NCBI RefSeq assembly: GCF_006546655.1
Contig: NZ_VIAQ01000006.1
Span: 124,001 to 188,000 of the forward strand
Origin: Methanolobus vulcani
Lineage (GTDB): Archaea > Halobacteriota > Methanosarcinia > Methanosarcinales > Methanosarcinaceae
DNA length: 64,000 bases
Direction: 5' to 3'
The position numbers were made by a program, and so were the translations under genes. This document shows, piece after piece, positions 47,336 to 56,603 of this stretch (the stretch's first letter is position 1; each line of letters begins with the position of its first letter). The notes under the pieces are model-generated. The model was not told the origin of the DNA. It saw nothing but the letters and a program-made list of their open reading frames with translations, and ran no database searches.

Positions 47336-48046
47336 ATGAATGAGAATTTGAAGGAAATCCTGATCTGTGAGCTTGAAGCAGAACTTGATGCTGCAAAGAA
47401 GATAAGCGTGCAGGAAATTGCAGATGAGATATATAGTATAGGATTTCAATGCCTGATATGCAGTAAATGTTGTCGCAGGGATTTTGGAGATAACAGGGTT
47501 GCAGTAACAACTACTGAAATACATACAATCGAATGTAGTTATAATAGTAGATGGGAAGAGATTGCAGAGCCTTTTGTTGCAGAAGCTAAATCTCCGGAAG
47601 AAGAATGCGAGACTAATGCAGCAGACGGACTCATCGACGAAGAAGGCAATATACATACATTTGGATGGATGCTGCGTCGCAAGAAGAACCGGGATTGTTC
47701 TTTCATTCCCGATGATACCACAAACCATCGTTGTGAGATTTACAAACTAAGACCTCTTTTGTGCAGTACATATCCATTCTACATGGAAGGACTCAAACTC
47801 AATACATCTGAATGTGAAGGTGTTGGAAAGGAGATAGGAGCTCAGGAAAGTTATGCACTTGCAGAATTGGTGCTGAAAAGATACATTCTGGAACTAGAGG
47901 ATACTATTCTTACATATAAAAACTATAACGGGTTTGAAACCGGAGAAAATGGTAAAAATATTGCGGAATCTTGCCTGAAGCAAGGATACTTAAATTACGT
48001 CGTACATTATAGTGAGGGAAGTTACAGGATAGTAAGAAATATCTGA
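47336..48046 (+). CDS. YkgJ family cysteine cluster protein
   Basis: A 236-residue protein with the YkgJ pattern, probably coordinating zinc or an iron-sulfur cluster. The first cysteines are in CLICSKCCRRDF (about 39-46); later ones are DCSFIP, HRCEIY and RPLLCSTYPF. Function of the family is not established. No strong ribosome site is seen. The final third is helical without motifs. Confidence 0.85.
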   Translation: MNENLKEILICELEAELDAAKKISVQEIADEIYSIGFQCLICSKCCRRDFGDNRVAVTTTEIHTIECSYNSRWEEIAEPFVAEAKSPEEECETNAADGLIDEEGNIHTFGWMLRRKKNRDCSFIPDDTTNHRCEIYKLRPLLCSTYPFYMEGLKLNTSECEGVGKEIGAQESYALAELVLKRYILELEDTILTYKNYNGFETGENGKNIAESCLKQGYLNYVVHYSEGSYRIVRNI

Positions 48047-48129
48047 ATTTACCCTAAATTGGGCTTAAAATTACACTAATTTCATTTATCGATTGATTTA
48101 TAACAAATAAACATTATGCAGGAATAAAC

Positions 48130-49410
48130 ATGTCTACTAATAATGAACCTATGACGATCTCTGAGAAGATCTTTTCAAAGGCTGCCGGGAAGACGGTAAA
48201 AGCCGGAGAATTCGTACTGGCCAATATAGACAGGGCAATGACCCACGATATCACAGGACCTCTTGCAGTAGAAGGATTCTACGAGATTATGAGGGACAAG
48301 GAAGAGAAGAAGGTATGGGACCCAAGCAAGATTGTAATTCTTTTCGACCACCAGGTTCCTGCAGACTCACTTAACGCTGCACAGAACCACATAATGCTCA
48401 GGAAGTTCGCAAAGGAACAGGGCATCATTAACTATGACGTTTACGAAGGTGTCTGTCATCAGGTAATGCCTGAAAAGGGACATGTAAAGCCAGGAGACCT
48501 CGTAGTAGGTTCAGACTCACACACCTGTGCATATGGTTCACTGGGTGCATTCTCAACAGGAATCGGCTCAACTGACATGGCAGCAGTTTTTGCATCAGGA
48601 AAGCTCTGGTTCAAGGTACCTGAAACCATCAGGTTTGAGGTCGAAGGAAAGCTTCCAAAGCACGTCTACTCAAAGGACATCATTCTCCACCTTATCGGTG
48701 ACGTAGGTGCAGAAGGTGCAAGATACAAGGCTGCAGAATATGCAGGTTCAGCTATCAGTTCACTGCCAATGTCCGAGCGTATGACCATCTCAAACATGGC
48801 TATCGAAATGGGCGGCAAGGCTGGTATAATTGAGGCTGACGCAGTTACAGAAGCATACCTTAAGGAAAGAATACCAGACTATGAGTTTGATCCATACTGG
48901 AAGTCTGACGAAGGTGCAGAACGTGAGCTTCACAAGTATGACATCAGTAACCTTGAGCCACAGGTCGCATGCCCACACAACGTAGATAACGTTAAGCCGG
49001 TTACAGAAGTTGAGGGCACAAAGCTTGATCAGATCTTTGTGGGTTCCTGCACAAACGGAAGATTCGAGGATATCGAAGTTGTCGCAAAGATGATGGGTGA
49101 CGAGCCTGTTGCAAAGGGCGTAAGGCTCCTTATCATCCCTGCATCAAGGACTGAATACATGAAGGTACTCAAAGCAGGTTACATTGAACAGTTCATGGAA
49201 GCAGGCGCAATTGTGGAAGCACCATGCTGTGGTCCATGTATGGGAGGTTCTTTCGGACTTCTCGGTGACGGTGAGGTAGGACTTGCAACGTCCAACCGTA
49301 ACTTCAAGGGACGAGAAGGAAGCCCACAGTCCTTTGTATACCTGAGTTCACCTGCAACCGCTGCAGCATCTGCACTCACAGGAGAAATTACAGATCCCAG
49401 AAAGATCTGA
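48130..49410 (+). CDS. hacA: Homoaconitase/3-isopropylmalate dehydratase large subunit
   Basis: A 426-residue aconitase-family large subunit with one [4Fe-4S] cluster. Ligand cysteines are in [20 protein letters not shown] and [11 protein letters not shown]. Methanogens have two such enzymes: LeuC for leucine and HacA for chain elongation to 2-oxosuberate in coenzyme B biosynthesis. The sequence alone as read here does not separate them securely; the small subunit is not in this window. AGGA precedes the ATG. Confidence 0.9.
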   Translation: MSTNNEPMTISEKIFSKAAGKTVKAGEFVLANIDRAMTHDITGPLAVEGFYEIMRDKEEKKVWDPSKIVILFDHQVPADSLNAAQNHIMLRKFAKEQGIINYDVYEGVCHQVMPEKGHVKPGDLVVGSDSHTCAYGSLGAFSTGIGSTDMAAVFASGKLWFKVPETIRFEVEGKLPKHVYSKDIILHLIGDVGAEGARYKAAEYAGSAISSLPMSERMTISNMAIEMGGKAGIIEADAVTEAYLKERIPDYEFDPYWKSDEGAERELHKYDISNLEPQVACPHNVDNVKPVTEVEGTKLDQIFVGSCTNGRFEDIEVVAKMMGDEPVAKGVRLLIIPASRTEYMKVLKAGYIEQFMEAGAIVEAPCCGPCMGGSFGLLGDGEVGLATSNRNFKGREGSPQSFVYLSSPATAAASALTGEITDPRKI

Positions 49411-49483
49411 TTTTTCCCTATTATTTCTTTTTTCAACTGTGCGACCACAAGAGATATATTAAACAAATTTAATGATAGTTCCA

Positions 49484-49540
49484 GACGTTGGTATAACCAA
49501 CACTATCCCGTCATATTGTGTGTGGATTACAACCAACGTC
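49484..49540. repeat. Inverted repeat with nested palindrome upstream of hisE
   Basis: GACGTTGGT (49484-49492) and ACCAACGTC (49532-49540) are exact reverse complements. The first arm is also part of a palindrome TTGGT-ATA-ACCAA (49488-49500). Two alternative hairpins or a multi-site operator are possible. It lies about 115-170 bases before hisE and 74 bases after hacA in a 243-base gap. Confidence 0.5.
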
Positions 49541-49653
49541 ACTATAACTGTTTTTAAGCTGTTTACCTTCAAAACTTACCTATAAGGTTGCCCGTTTGAG
49601 CTGTGCACCATAAAGATGTAATATGATTACCTTCTATCAGGAAAGGATAAATC

Positions 49654-49953
49654 ATGCCTGAAACTGATCTCTCAATATTTAACGAGCTTTACGACATAAT
49701 TACAGAAAGAAAAGAGAATCCTTCTGAAGACTCTTATGTATGTTCTTTACTCAATCACAGAAAAGGTATTAACAAAATACTGGAAAAGGTTGGCGAGGAA
49801 TCCATAGAAACAATCCTTGCCGTAAAGAGCGAGGACAAAGAAGAGATTATATACGAATCATCTGACCTTTTGTTCCACCTTATGGTTATGTTTGTGGCTA
49901 AAGGAATAACCCTTGATGAGATTGCCACTGAACTTAAGAAAAGAAGAAAATAG
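49654..49953 (+). CDS. hisE: Phosphoribosyl-ATP diphosphatase
   Basis: Second step of histidine biosynthesis. The 99-residue stand-alone HisE has the all-alpha NTP pyrophosphatase motifs [13 protein letters not shown] and [13 protein letters not shown]. HisI is separate and not in this window. AGGA precedes the ATG. It is a single gene ending in a strong hairpin. Confidence 0.96.
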   Translation: MPETDLSIFNELYDIITERKENPSEDSYVCSLLNHRKGINKILEKVGEESIETILAVKSEDKEEIIYESSDLLFHLMVMFVAKGITLDEIATELKKRRK

Positions 49954-49969
49954 TTCTTTTGAACTATTT
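49948..49969. terminator. Bidirectional hairpin after hisE
   Basis: AAATAGTTC and GAACTATTT form a perfect 9-bp stem with a TTTT loop, overlapping the hisE stop and followed by a T-rich stretch (ctacttttttaat). It lies between hisE and the convergent CBS-domain gene. Confidence 0.6.
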
Positions 49970-49989
49970 CAATTTCATAAACTACTTTT

Positions 49990-50865
49990 TTAATAAACTA
50001 CAAGCTCGCGGAATACATCTTTCTTAGATAGAAGTCCTTTTAGTACTCCATCGAAAGATACTATTAAGTAACCAATATTGTGTGAATCAAACATTTTCAC
50101 AGCATCATAAAGAGATGTTTCCGCATCAATGGTAATAAGGTCACGTGTCATTATGTCCTTTACCTTTGCAGTCATTTTTCCACTACCTACTGCATCACCG
50201 ATATCCGTGAAGGTGACAACACCAATAATAACACCATCATCCAGTACCGGAGCTCCGTGTATGCCGTTATCAACAAGCATACGTGCTGTTTCCTGAATAG
50301 AAGCATTTCCACTTATTGATATCATGTTAGTACGAGCGTAATTCTTGACAGGCTTTTTTGGCAGGGATATCATCTCATTAATTGAGAAAACAAGAGTATT
50401 CTGGGTATCATCCCTTCCCACTATTTCACCGCGAACAACCAGTTTGTTCACAGGAGTCGGGCCTGCCTGAACAATGTCACCCTGTTCAAATCCTTTTATG
50501 TTACCAAGTACTTTTAACATACCATGACAAAGATCCGGATGCCTGACGGTGGTAAAGCTGATCTCAGCTACTGTTGCCCCATCCACTAACTGATCATTCC
50601 TGAAAATAGGAACACTTGCCTCATGGTCCATTGCAGTTATGCTTAAAGCTTCATAGGCTTCACCTGTTGCTTTATAACCACCTTTTGGACCGGGCACGCC
50701 TTCTACGAGCTCAAGGACTTTCAGAGATTGCATCTGGTTCCGGACTGTACCTGGATTCCTGCTAATGAGCTCTGCAATTTCTTCGCCTTTAACAGCTCGA
50801 TCCTTTTCTCTCTGGAGATTAATCAATGCAATAAGAATATCTTTCTGTATGGGAGTCAGTTCCAC
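49990..50865 (-). CDS. CBS-domain transcriptional regulator with winged helix
   Basis: A 291-residue protein. Residues 1-75 form a winged helix (TPIQKDILIALINL, GEEIAELISRNPGTVRNQMQSL). A middle beta-rich domain (about 80-175) is followed by two CBS domains (about 180-235 and 240-291, with HGAPVLDDGVIIGVVT and IGYLIVSFDGVLKGLL). CBS pairs sense adenine nucleotides or SAM. The start is GTG after GGTGAT. It probably controls genes elsewhere; targets unknown. Confidence 0.85.
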   Translation of the reverse strand: MELTPIQKDILIALINLQREKDRAVKGEEIAELISRNPGTVRNQMQSLKVLELVEGVPGPKGGYKATGEAYEALSITAMDHEASVPIFRNDQLVDGATVAEISFTTVRHPDLCHGMLKVLGNIKGFEQGDIVQAGPTPVNKLVVRGEIVGRDDTQNTLVFSINEMISLPKKPVKNYARTNMISISGNASIQETARMLVDNGIHGAPVLDDGVIIGVVTFTDIGDAVGSGKMTAKVKDIMTRDLITIDAETSLYDAVKMFDSHNIGYLIVSFDGVLKGLLSKKDVFRELVVY

Positions 50866-51038
50866 AAAATCACCGGGTCCATAAACTCAAATATAGTTAT
50901 AGATACTCTAAGGAGATATATAAACCATAGTATAGTATCTCTGCATGTGGACTCAAAATAAGAGATTTTTGAAAGATTGTATTTATAGGAATAGGGATTT
51001 ATATGTTGAAGTGATTTGAAGCCACGACAGGAAGAAAC

Positions 51039-52043
51039 ATGATCTTTGAGAAAATTAATACAGTCCAAACATCCGAAGAATTACTGGACAAGGCGTTTAG
51101 AAGAGCAACCAGAGCCATGTCCGGAAAAAACATCACTGGAAGAAAGACGGCAATTGAAGCAAATGAGTCAATGATGCTGACTGCTGGTAACATACTCACG
51201 GATAACCTGAAAAACATCGTTAGAAGATTCCCTACTTTTGAGAATCTGCCACCTTTCTACTACGAACTGGCAGATGTCATGGTAGGCGTTGACGATATGA
51301 GAAAATCCCTGAGCAGGCTTGACTGGGCCAGTGCAAAGATACATGAGGTTACAAGGGACCATGTTGGCAAGATAAGGAAAGCAAGAGACCCGCTGCCTGT
51401 CAGAAAACAGTGTTTTGGAAGATTATCATCCATCATGCGTTCAATTGACAAAGACCTTATATTCCTTAACGAGTCACGTAATAAGCTCAGAAAACTGCCT
51501 TCGGTTAATGATGAGCCAACCATTGTTGTTGCAGGATACCCAAACATTGGAAAATCCAGTTTTGTCACAAAGGTCACGGGAGCTACACCTGAAATTGCAT
51601 CCTATCCATTTACCACAAAAGGAGTTTCAATCGGACATTTCTTTGTTGGTAATGACAGGTATCAGGTAATGGATACACCAGGACTTCTTGACAGACCAAT
51701 GTCTGAACGTAACGAAATCGAGCTCCAGGCTATTACTGCACTGAAGAATCTCGATGCTGTTGTTCTTTTCATAATTGATGCAACAGAAACATGCGGATAT
51801 GAGATTGATGACCAGAAACGCATGCTTGAAGAAGTTCGCACTGAATTTAAGTTGCCGGTTCTTGTAGTAGCTAACAAGGCAGACCTGCCACAGTTCAGAG
51901 ACCTTGAATTTGTGAACATGAAAATGTCAACTGCCACCGGAGAAGGCATCGAAGAAGTTACTTCAACTCTTATAGAGATGGTCAAAAAAGCTATCGCAGA
52001 AAAAGAAGTAGTTGAAGAAAATGAAATAATGGATGACTATTAA
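51039..52043 (+). CDS. NOG1-type ribosome-associated GTPase
   Basis: A 334-residue GTPase of the OBG/NOG1 class, expected in large-subunit ribosome assembly. An N-terminal helical bundle (1-155) precedes the G domain: G1 AGYPNIGKSSF, G2 in YPFTTKG, G3 DTPGLLD, G4 NKAD. Eukaryotic NOG1 has a long C-terminal extension that is absent here, as usual in archaea. The message ends in a hairpin. Confidence 0.92.
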   Translation: MIFEKINTVQTSEELLDKAFRRATRAMSGKNITGRKTAIEANESMMLTAGNILTDNLKNIVRRFPTFENLPPFYYELADVMVGVDDMRKSLSRLDWASAKIHEVTRDHVGKIRKARDPLPVRKQCFGRLSSIMRSIDKDLIFLNESRNKLRKLPSVNDEPTIVVAGYPNIGKSSFVTKVTGATPEIASYPFTTKGVSIGHFFVGNDRYQVMDTPGLLDRPMSERNEIELQAITALKNLDAVVLFIIDATETCGYEIDDQKRMLEEVRTEFKLPVLVVANKADLPQFRDLEFVNMKMSTATGEGIEEVTSTLIEMVKKAIAEKEVVEENEIMDDY

Positions 52044-52050
52044 AGTCATC
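52032..52050. terminator. Hairpin spanning convergent stop codons
   Basis: GATGACT (52032-52038) and AGTCATC (52044-52050) pair across a 5-base loop. The structure includes the stop codons of both the NOG1-type GTPase gene and the convergent aminotransferase gene, which are only five bases apart. Confidence 0.5.
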
Positions 52051-53170
52051 ACAATACTTTTTCCATTATATCAAGAGCTTGTTTTAAGTTGTCCATGGAT
52101 GAAGCGTAGGAAAGGCGTATGTGTCCTTCTCCGCGGTCACCAAAGGCAGTACCCGGAACAACAATTACTCCGTTAGATATTAATTTTGAAGCGATTTCTT
52201 CTGATGTAGTTCCCTCAGGAACTTCAGGGAAAGCGTAGAACGCACCTTTTGGAGATTCACATTTAAGCCCTATGGAGTTAAGACCTTCAACAAGCATATC
52301 CCTGCGAGCCTTGAACTCATCACGCATTGCATAAACAGAATCCATCGGACCTGAGAGTGCAGCGTATGCAGCCTTCTGGGCAATGGAATTTGCACATGCC
52401 TGTACATACTGGTGGACCTTGATCATCTGCTCGGTATATTCCTTCCTTGCAGCAACATAACCAATTCTCCATCCTGTCATTGAGAATGTCTTGGATACTG
52501 CGTTAATAGTAATTACATTGTCTGAAAACTGTGCAGGACTGACATGCTCACCTTCATAGATGAAATGCTCGTACACTTCATCGGAGATTATTGTTATATT
52601 ATGGTCATCTGCAATCTCTGCAAATGCTTTCATATCCCCCTTACTCTGCACAGCACCGGTTGGGTTTGCAGGGGAATTGATAATAATTGCCTTTGTTTTC
52701 GGACCAATATTTTCCATTACAACATCCGGACTAATTGTAAGGTCTTCGGCAAGAGGCAGAGGTGTAACTCTTCCACCCATGATATTTACCAGAGAATTAT
52801 AGGACACAAAACCCGGATTTGCTATGAGCACATCATCTCCAGGATCTACCAGGGATGCCATTGCAAGCTCAAGGGCTTCTGAAGCACCGGATGTAACAAT
52901 GATCTCATTTGGTGAGACTTCAAAATTGTTCTGATCTTTGAATTTGGAACTCAGGGCCTGTAAAAGTTCAGGAATACCCGGACCTTGGGTGTAGCCGGTA
53001 AAACCTTCATTAATAGCATCTATAGCAGCCTGCTTGATGTGCTGCGGAGTATCATAATCCGGCTGTCCGAGACCAAGATTAATAGAATTTGGGCCTGCGC
53101 CCTCAAACATCTTTCTTATCCCGGAAATATCAATACCCAGTACCCTCTGTGCAAACTTCGAATCAGGCAT
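52049..53170 (-). CDS. Class I/II PLP-dependent aminotransferase
   Basis: A 373-residue fold-type I aminotransferase, probably using aspartate or aromatic/branched amino acids. The PLP lysine is in NAVSKTFSMTGWRIGY; NSPANPTGAV and ISDEVYEHFIY are cofactor contacts; the C-terminal RLSYASS Arg binds the carboxylate. Substrate is not decided by sequence alone. It follows the hxlB gene by 16 bases on the same strand, so it is likely in that operon. Confidence 0.92.
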   Translation of the reverse strand: MPDSKFAQRVLGIDISGIRKMFEGAGPNSINLGLGQPDYDTPQHIKQAAIDAINEGFTGYTQGPGIPELLQALSSKFKDQNNFEVSPNEIIVTSGASEALELAMASLVDPGDDVLIANPGFVSYNSLVNIMGGRVTPLPLAEDLTISPDVVMENIGPKTKAIIINSPANPTGAVQSKGDMKAFAEIADDHNITIISDEVYEHFIYEGEHVSPAQFSDNVITINAVSKTFSMTGWRIGYVAARKEYTEQMIKVHQYVQACANSIAQKAAYAALSGPMDSVYAMRDEFKARRDMLVEGLNSIGLKCESPKGAFYAFPEVPEGTTSEEIASKLISNGVIVVPGTAFGDRGEGHIRLSYASSMDNLKQALDIMEKVL

Positions 53171-53186
53171 GTTATCACTTTAAGCT

Positions 53187-53795
53187 TTATTCAATATTTG
53201 TGTGTCTTGATTTGAGATCTTCTTCAGAAGCCCCTGTTATGAAGATGAGCTCTGCAACAACAGCATCAAGGAAAACGCTTGAAGATGTTTCAAAAGAAGT
53301 ACCAAGAGGAGTAAGATAAGTGTATTCACCACGCATGTGACGTTCTACATAGCCACCTGCATCGTCTTTTGATCTTCCTGGAAGGGCTATGGTTGTGTCG
53401 GATAATTCACCAAGTACGGATTCCTTGTTTGATGTGATAGTGATAAGTTTAGCACCGATCTCTTTGGTAACTTTTCCCAGATTTGCAATGGAGCGAGTCT
53501 GACCTGAACCGGAAATTGCAATTACTACATCGTCTTTGCTGACAGCAGGAGTTGTGGATTCACCGACAACATGTGATATGAATCCAAGGTGCATAAGCCT
53601 CATGGCGAATGCCCTTCCTACAAGACCGGAGCGTCCTGCCCCCATAACAAAGATACGCTTTGCACCCATAATGTCCATAAGCATCTGCCTGACAGAATCC
53701 ATTTCAAGTTTATTTGCCACATTTTCAAGGTGCTCAGCCATCAATAAAATAGAAGAAGTTAAGTATTTACATTCAGACAATTGGATATCTTTCAT
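53187..53795 (-). CDS. hxlB: 6-phospho-3-hexuloisomerase
   Basis: A 202-residue SIS-domain isomerase that interconverts hexulose 6-phosphate and fructose 6-phosphate in the ribulose monophosphate pathway, used by archaea to make pentoses. Motifs: VMGAGRSGLVGRAFAMRLMHLG, VGESTTPAVSKDD, ISGSGQTRS. Its partner Hps (often fused to Fae) is not in this window. GAGGA precedes the ATG. It supports PRPP supply together with prs. Confidence 0.92.
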   Translation of the reverse strand: MKDIQLSECKYLTSSILLMAEHLENVANKLEMDSVRQMLMDIMGAKRIFVMGAGRSGLVGRAFAMRLMHLGFISHVVGESTTPAVSKDDVVIAISGSGQTRSIANLGKVTKEIGAKLITITSNKESVLGELSDTTIALPGRSKDDAGGYVERHMRGEYTYLTPLGTSFETSSSVFLDAVVAELIFITGASEEDLKSRHTNIE

Positions 53796-53812
53796 CAGAG
53801 TTCCTCAATAAG

Positions 53813-54337
53813 TCAATCAGAAATTGTAAGATCACTTTGTTTTTCTTTTGCATCATCCTTATAATTGATGCTTTTAAGTTTCCAACCTTCGATATTACTC
53901 AACTCTTCATACAAACGCATGATGTCAGAGTCATCTCCGGTCCAATAGCAGTCTAAGACTGTGTCCTTGTCTTTAAGTTCTTCGGTTATAGAACCTGCAA
54001 GGTGAAAAAGAGCTTTTTTACTGGAAAAAGGAACATTGAAAGTTGTTCTGTAGCCGCCTTTTGACTTTGCATACGACACGAGAACATAGCCATGACTTTC
54101 ATATTCCATTATTTCGTCAAAATCACATATGAGTTCAAGTTCATGAACGGCCGAATGGTCTATATTGGATATACCTAAAAGTACCTTCCCTATGACTATA
54201 TCCGGCGCCTGCCTTCCAAACCATATGGAGATTTTACCGTAGGTACAAACTACGTTCACATCATCCCTCCCCATCTCAAAGGAAGAAAGGGAGAGATATT
54301 GCGATATTTCGTATTCTTTACTTGATTTCTGACCCAT
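53813..54337 (-). CDS. Hypothetical protein in the GTPase/DUF2073 operon
   Basis: A 174-residue protein that I cannot assign. It appears mixed alpha/beta, with a strand-rich centre (VNVVCTYGKISIWFG, VIGKVLLGISN) and a late region with CYWTGDDSDIM. There is no signal or membrane segment. It lies 17 bases after the DUF2073 gene and 17 bases before hxlB on the same strand, probably one transcript. Confidence 0.6.
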   Translation of the reverse strand: MGQKSSKEYEISQYLSLSSFEMGRDDVNVVCTYGKISIWFGRQAPDIVIGKVLLGISNIDHSAVHELELICDFDEIMEYESHGYVLVSYAKSKGGYRTTFNVPFSSKKALFHLAGSITEELKDKDTVLDCYWTGDDSDIMRLYEELSNIEGWKLKSINYKDDAKEKQSDLTISD

Positions 54338-54354
54338 TTATTGCTTCACGCAAA

Positions 54355-54726
54355 TTACTTGTTTGTGGAAATGAGTGCACTGATCATATTGCGATCCTTT
54401 TTCAGGGTCTTTAACTGATCAGCAGGTCCGATAACAGTCAGACGCGTCTTAAGAGCATTCTTTTTGAGGATCTTTCCCAAAAAAGATGTGTCCACTTCTG
54501 ATGGGTAACTTTCCATCTCAATACCTGAAAAACCGTCTGGCTCAATAAGAGTCATTGTCATCTCGATAAGGTGTGCCTCCTCTTCAGGACTCAGACCTTT
54601 TTCAAGGACCAGTATCTTTCCGCTTTTTACCTCATCAATAATAAACCTGACCTTTTCCACAGGCGACATTTGTGATAATCTGTGCTCTGATACAAGATCC
54701 ATCTGGAAGCCCTGCATTGCGATCAC
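54355..54726 (-). CDS. DUF2073 family protein
   Basis: A 123-residue archaeal protein of the DUF2073 type (MDLVSEHRLSQMSPVEKVRFIIDEVK, then LEKGLSPEEEAHLIEMTM). It is usually found beside an Era-like GTPase, as here: its GTG start shares GTGA with the GTPase stop, which couples translation. An ATG nine bases later (54717, after GGGTGATC) is an alternative start. A role with the GTPase in RNA or ribosome processes is inferred. Confidence 0.82.
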   Translation of the reverse strand: MIAMQGFQMDLVSEHRLSQMSPVEKVRFIIDEVKSGKILVLEKGLSPEEEAHLIEMTMTLIEPDGFSGIEMESYPSEVDTSFLGKILKKNALKTRLTVIGPADQLKTLKKDRNMISALISTNK

Positions 54727-55358
54727 CCGAACCTCTTTGCAAGTTCTTCGTAGAAGGTCTCTACATTCTTACCTTCCAGGGCAGATATTGAAACCATTGG
54801 ATGTTGTGGGAAAGCATCCCTGATGGTTGAAGGAGAAGCTTCCGGAAGGTCCACCTTGTTAGCGACAATCAAAAGAGGAAGGCTCCTTGCTTCCATATTA
54901 CCAATAACTGTTACATTGACCTGGGTGAATGGATCCTCAGTTGCGTCCATTACAAGAATTACACCATCAAGGTTCTCAAGCCATTTTACAGCTTCAATGA
55001 CACCTTCTGTGGCTTCCTTTGCACGCCTCTTGGACTCTGCTTCATCCATGCCCTGTTCCATAAACTCATGGAAATCTATCTTAGTAGCAAGTCCGGGGGT
55101 ATCAATTATATCAAGTGTAATAGAACTACCATTGGTCTTGATAGTCACACCTTCCCTGCGCCTTGCCCTTCTTGTTTCATGAGCAACATGAGATACAGAA
55201 CCCATTGCATCACCGGTCCAGTCTCTCAGTATCCTGTTAGCAAGAGTGGTCTTTCCCGCATTTGGCGGACCGTATATTCCAATTCGGGCATTCTGTTTTT
55301 TAAACAGTTTTTTAAATAAGTCTGAAAAATTCCTTTTGAACGATGTGATTACGCCCAT
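54723..55358 (-). CDS. Era-like GTP-binding protein
   Basis: A 211-residue small GTPase: G1 GPPNAGKTTLANR, G3 DTPGLATK, G4 NKVDLPE, G5 SALEG. A basic N-terminus (about 1-25) precedes the G domain, and there is no KH domain, unlike bacterial Era. It is known in archaea as the partner of DUF2073; a ribosome or RNA role is inferred. GGGA precedes the ATG. It is the first gene of a run that continues to the aminotransferase. Confidence 0.87.
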   Translation of the reverse strand: MGVITSFKRNFSDLFKKLFKKQNARIGIYGPPNAGKTTLANRILRDWTGDAMGSVSHVAHETRRARRREGVTIKTNGSSITLDIIDTPGLATKIDFHEFMEQGMDEAESKRRAKEATEGVIEAVKWLENLDGVILVMDATEDPFTQVNVTVIGNMEARSLPLLIVANKVDLPEASPSTIRDAFPQHPMVSISALEGKNVETFYEELAKRFG

Positions 55359-55492
55359 TCATTCCCTCCGTGAAGTAGCATTATATTTTATTATGGATAA
55401 TTTTAGTAGTATAAACACTCATTGGCATATAATTTTTATTATCCGATTCTGCAAATTTCCTATTTTCAGCATATTAAGCATATGTTTTCGCC

Positions 55493-56491
55493 TCATACAT
55501 TTCTTGACATTGCAGAATTTATAGCAATTTCAGCTATATTTGAACCGTAATCAGCTGTCCTGTCAATACTGTCAACAACTGTTCCAAGGGCAACCACAGC
55601 TCCGTATGACTTTATCTTGAGAGTAGCAGCATTTAGTTTGTTAACCATAGAAGACATACGGGCAACCCTGTCAATAACCTGGTTTGCAAGTTCGACATCA
55701 GAATTGTAAAGGGCATCAATTGCGTCCTCAACAATTTTTCTTGACATCTCAGATGTTGACTCGATCATTTCCATAATATCATCAGGAATTGATTCATTTA
55801 GGGTAGTTGTGACCTTTGCTATCTTACGCGCATGGTCTGCTATACGTTCAATAGGACCGGCTGCCATCCTGAGATCATGATATTCATCAATTGAGGTTTC
55901 AGCCGCATCAGGCAGCCTTGCACCGCGCAATATTGAACGGAACTGTTTTGAGATCAATAAGAACAGCCTGTCAACATCATCATCCCTCTGGTCCACGTCA
56001 AGTGCAAGATCTGCATCACGTGTCTTGATGGCTTTTATAGCATCAATGTGCATGGAATTGGATATTAGATACATTCTCCTTACACTCTTTTTGATGGATA
56101 TTTCATCAGGGTTTAAAAGATCCTGGATAACCACCTTCTTTGCAGTTTCCTCGATGATCTCAGGTCCTATAAGCTTGTAACACATGCTGCGGATGATGTT
56201 CTTTTGTTCCGCCAGTATCCTGTCTGCTTTTACCTCTATTATATCAGAACCTGCAAGATAAGCAGCTATCATATCCCTGATCAGCGCATCCCCCATGCTT
56301 CCGGTAACATCTATCTGTATCTTTCTTGTAGGAGGAGCATCGTGTATGGGATCTATTACCAGTTTCCCATCAGGCTGAGGTTGTAATGAAACTCTGCTGC
56401 CCGTCTTTATACCAACTTTGTCGGCCCAGGTTTTTGGAAGAGAAATAATATAAGTGGAACCACCTGTTTGCTGAACTTTTCTGGTTTCTAT
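55493..56491 (-). CDS. AbrB-PhoU phosphate regulator, apparent ATA start
   Basis: A 332-residue protein if read from ATA at 56491. An AbrB/SpoVT DNA-binding domain (ETRKVQQTGGSTYIISLPKTWADKVG) is joined to two PhoU helical bundles (about 100-330). Such proteins regulate phosphate uptake genes. An ATG at 56296 would remove the whole AbrB domain, which is intact upstream in the same frame. No ATG, GTG or TTG is in frame ahead of it. GAGGG lies 6 bases before ATA, giving (M)ETRKVQQ. Start inferred. Confidence 0.85.
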   Translation of the reverse strand: METRKVQQTGGSTYIISLPKTWADKVGIKTGSRVSLQPQPDGKLVIDPIHDAPPTRKIQIDVTGSMGDALIRDMIAAYLAGSDIIEVKADRILAEQKNIIRSMCYKLIGPEIIEETAKKVVIQDLLNPDEISIKKSVRRMYLISNSMHIDAIKAIKTRDADLALDVDQRDDDVDRLFLLISKQFRSILRGARLPDAAETSIDEYHDLRMAAGPIERIADHARKIAKVTTTLNESIPDDIMEMIESTSEMSRKIVEDAIDALYNSDVELANQVIDRVARMSSMVNKLNAATLKIKSYGAVVALGTVVDSIDRTADYGSNIAEIAINSAMSRNV

Positions 56492-56603
56492 TGAAATCCC
56501 TCGTTTATGTTTATAGATTACTTGAATATATAGAACACAATGTAATATATAGGCACTTCCCTTTAGATAAAAATATATATATCAACTTATACAATAAGCA
56601 ACT

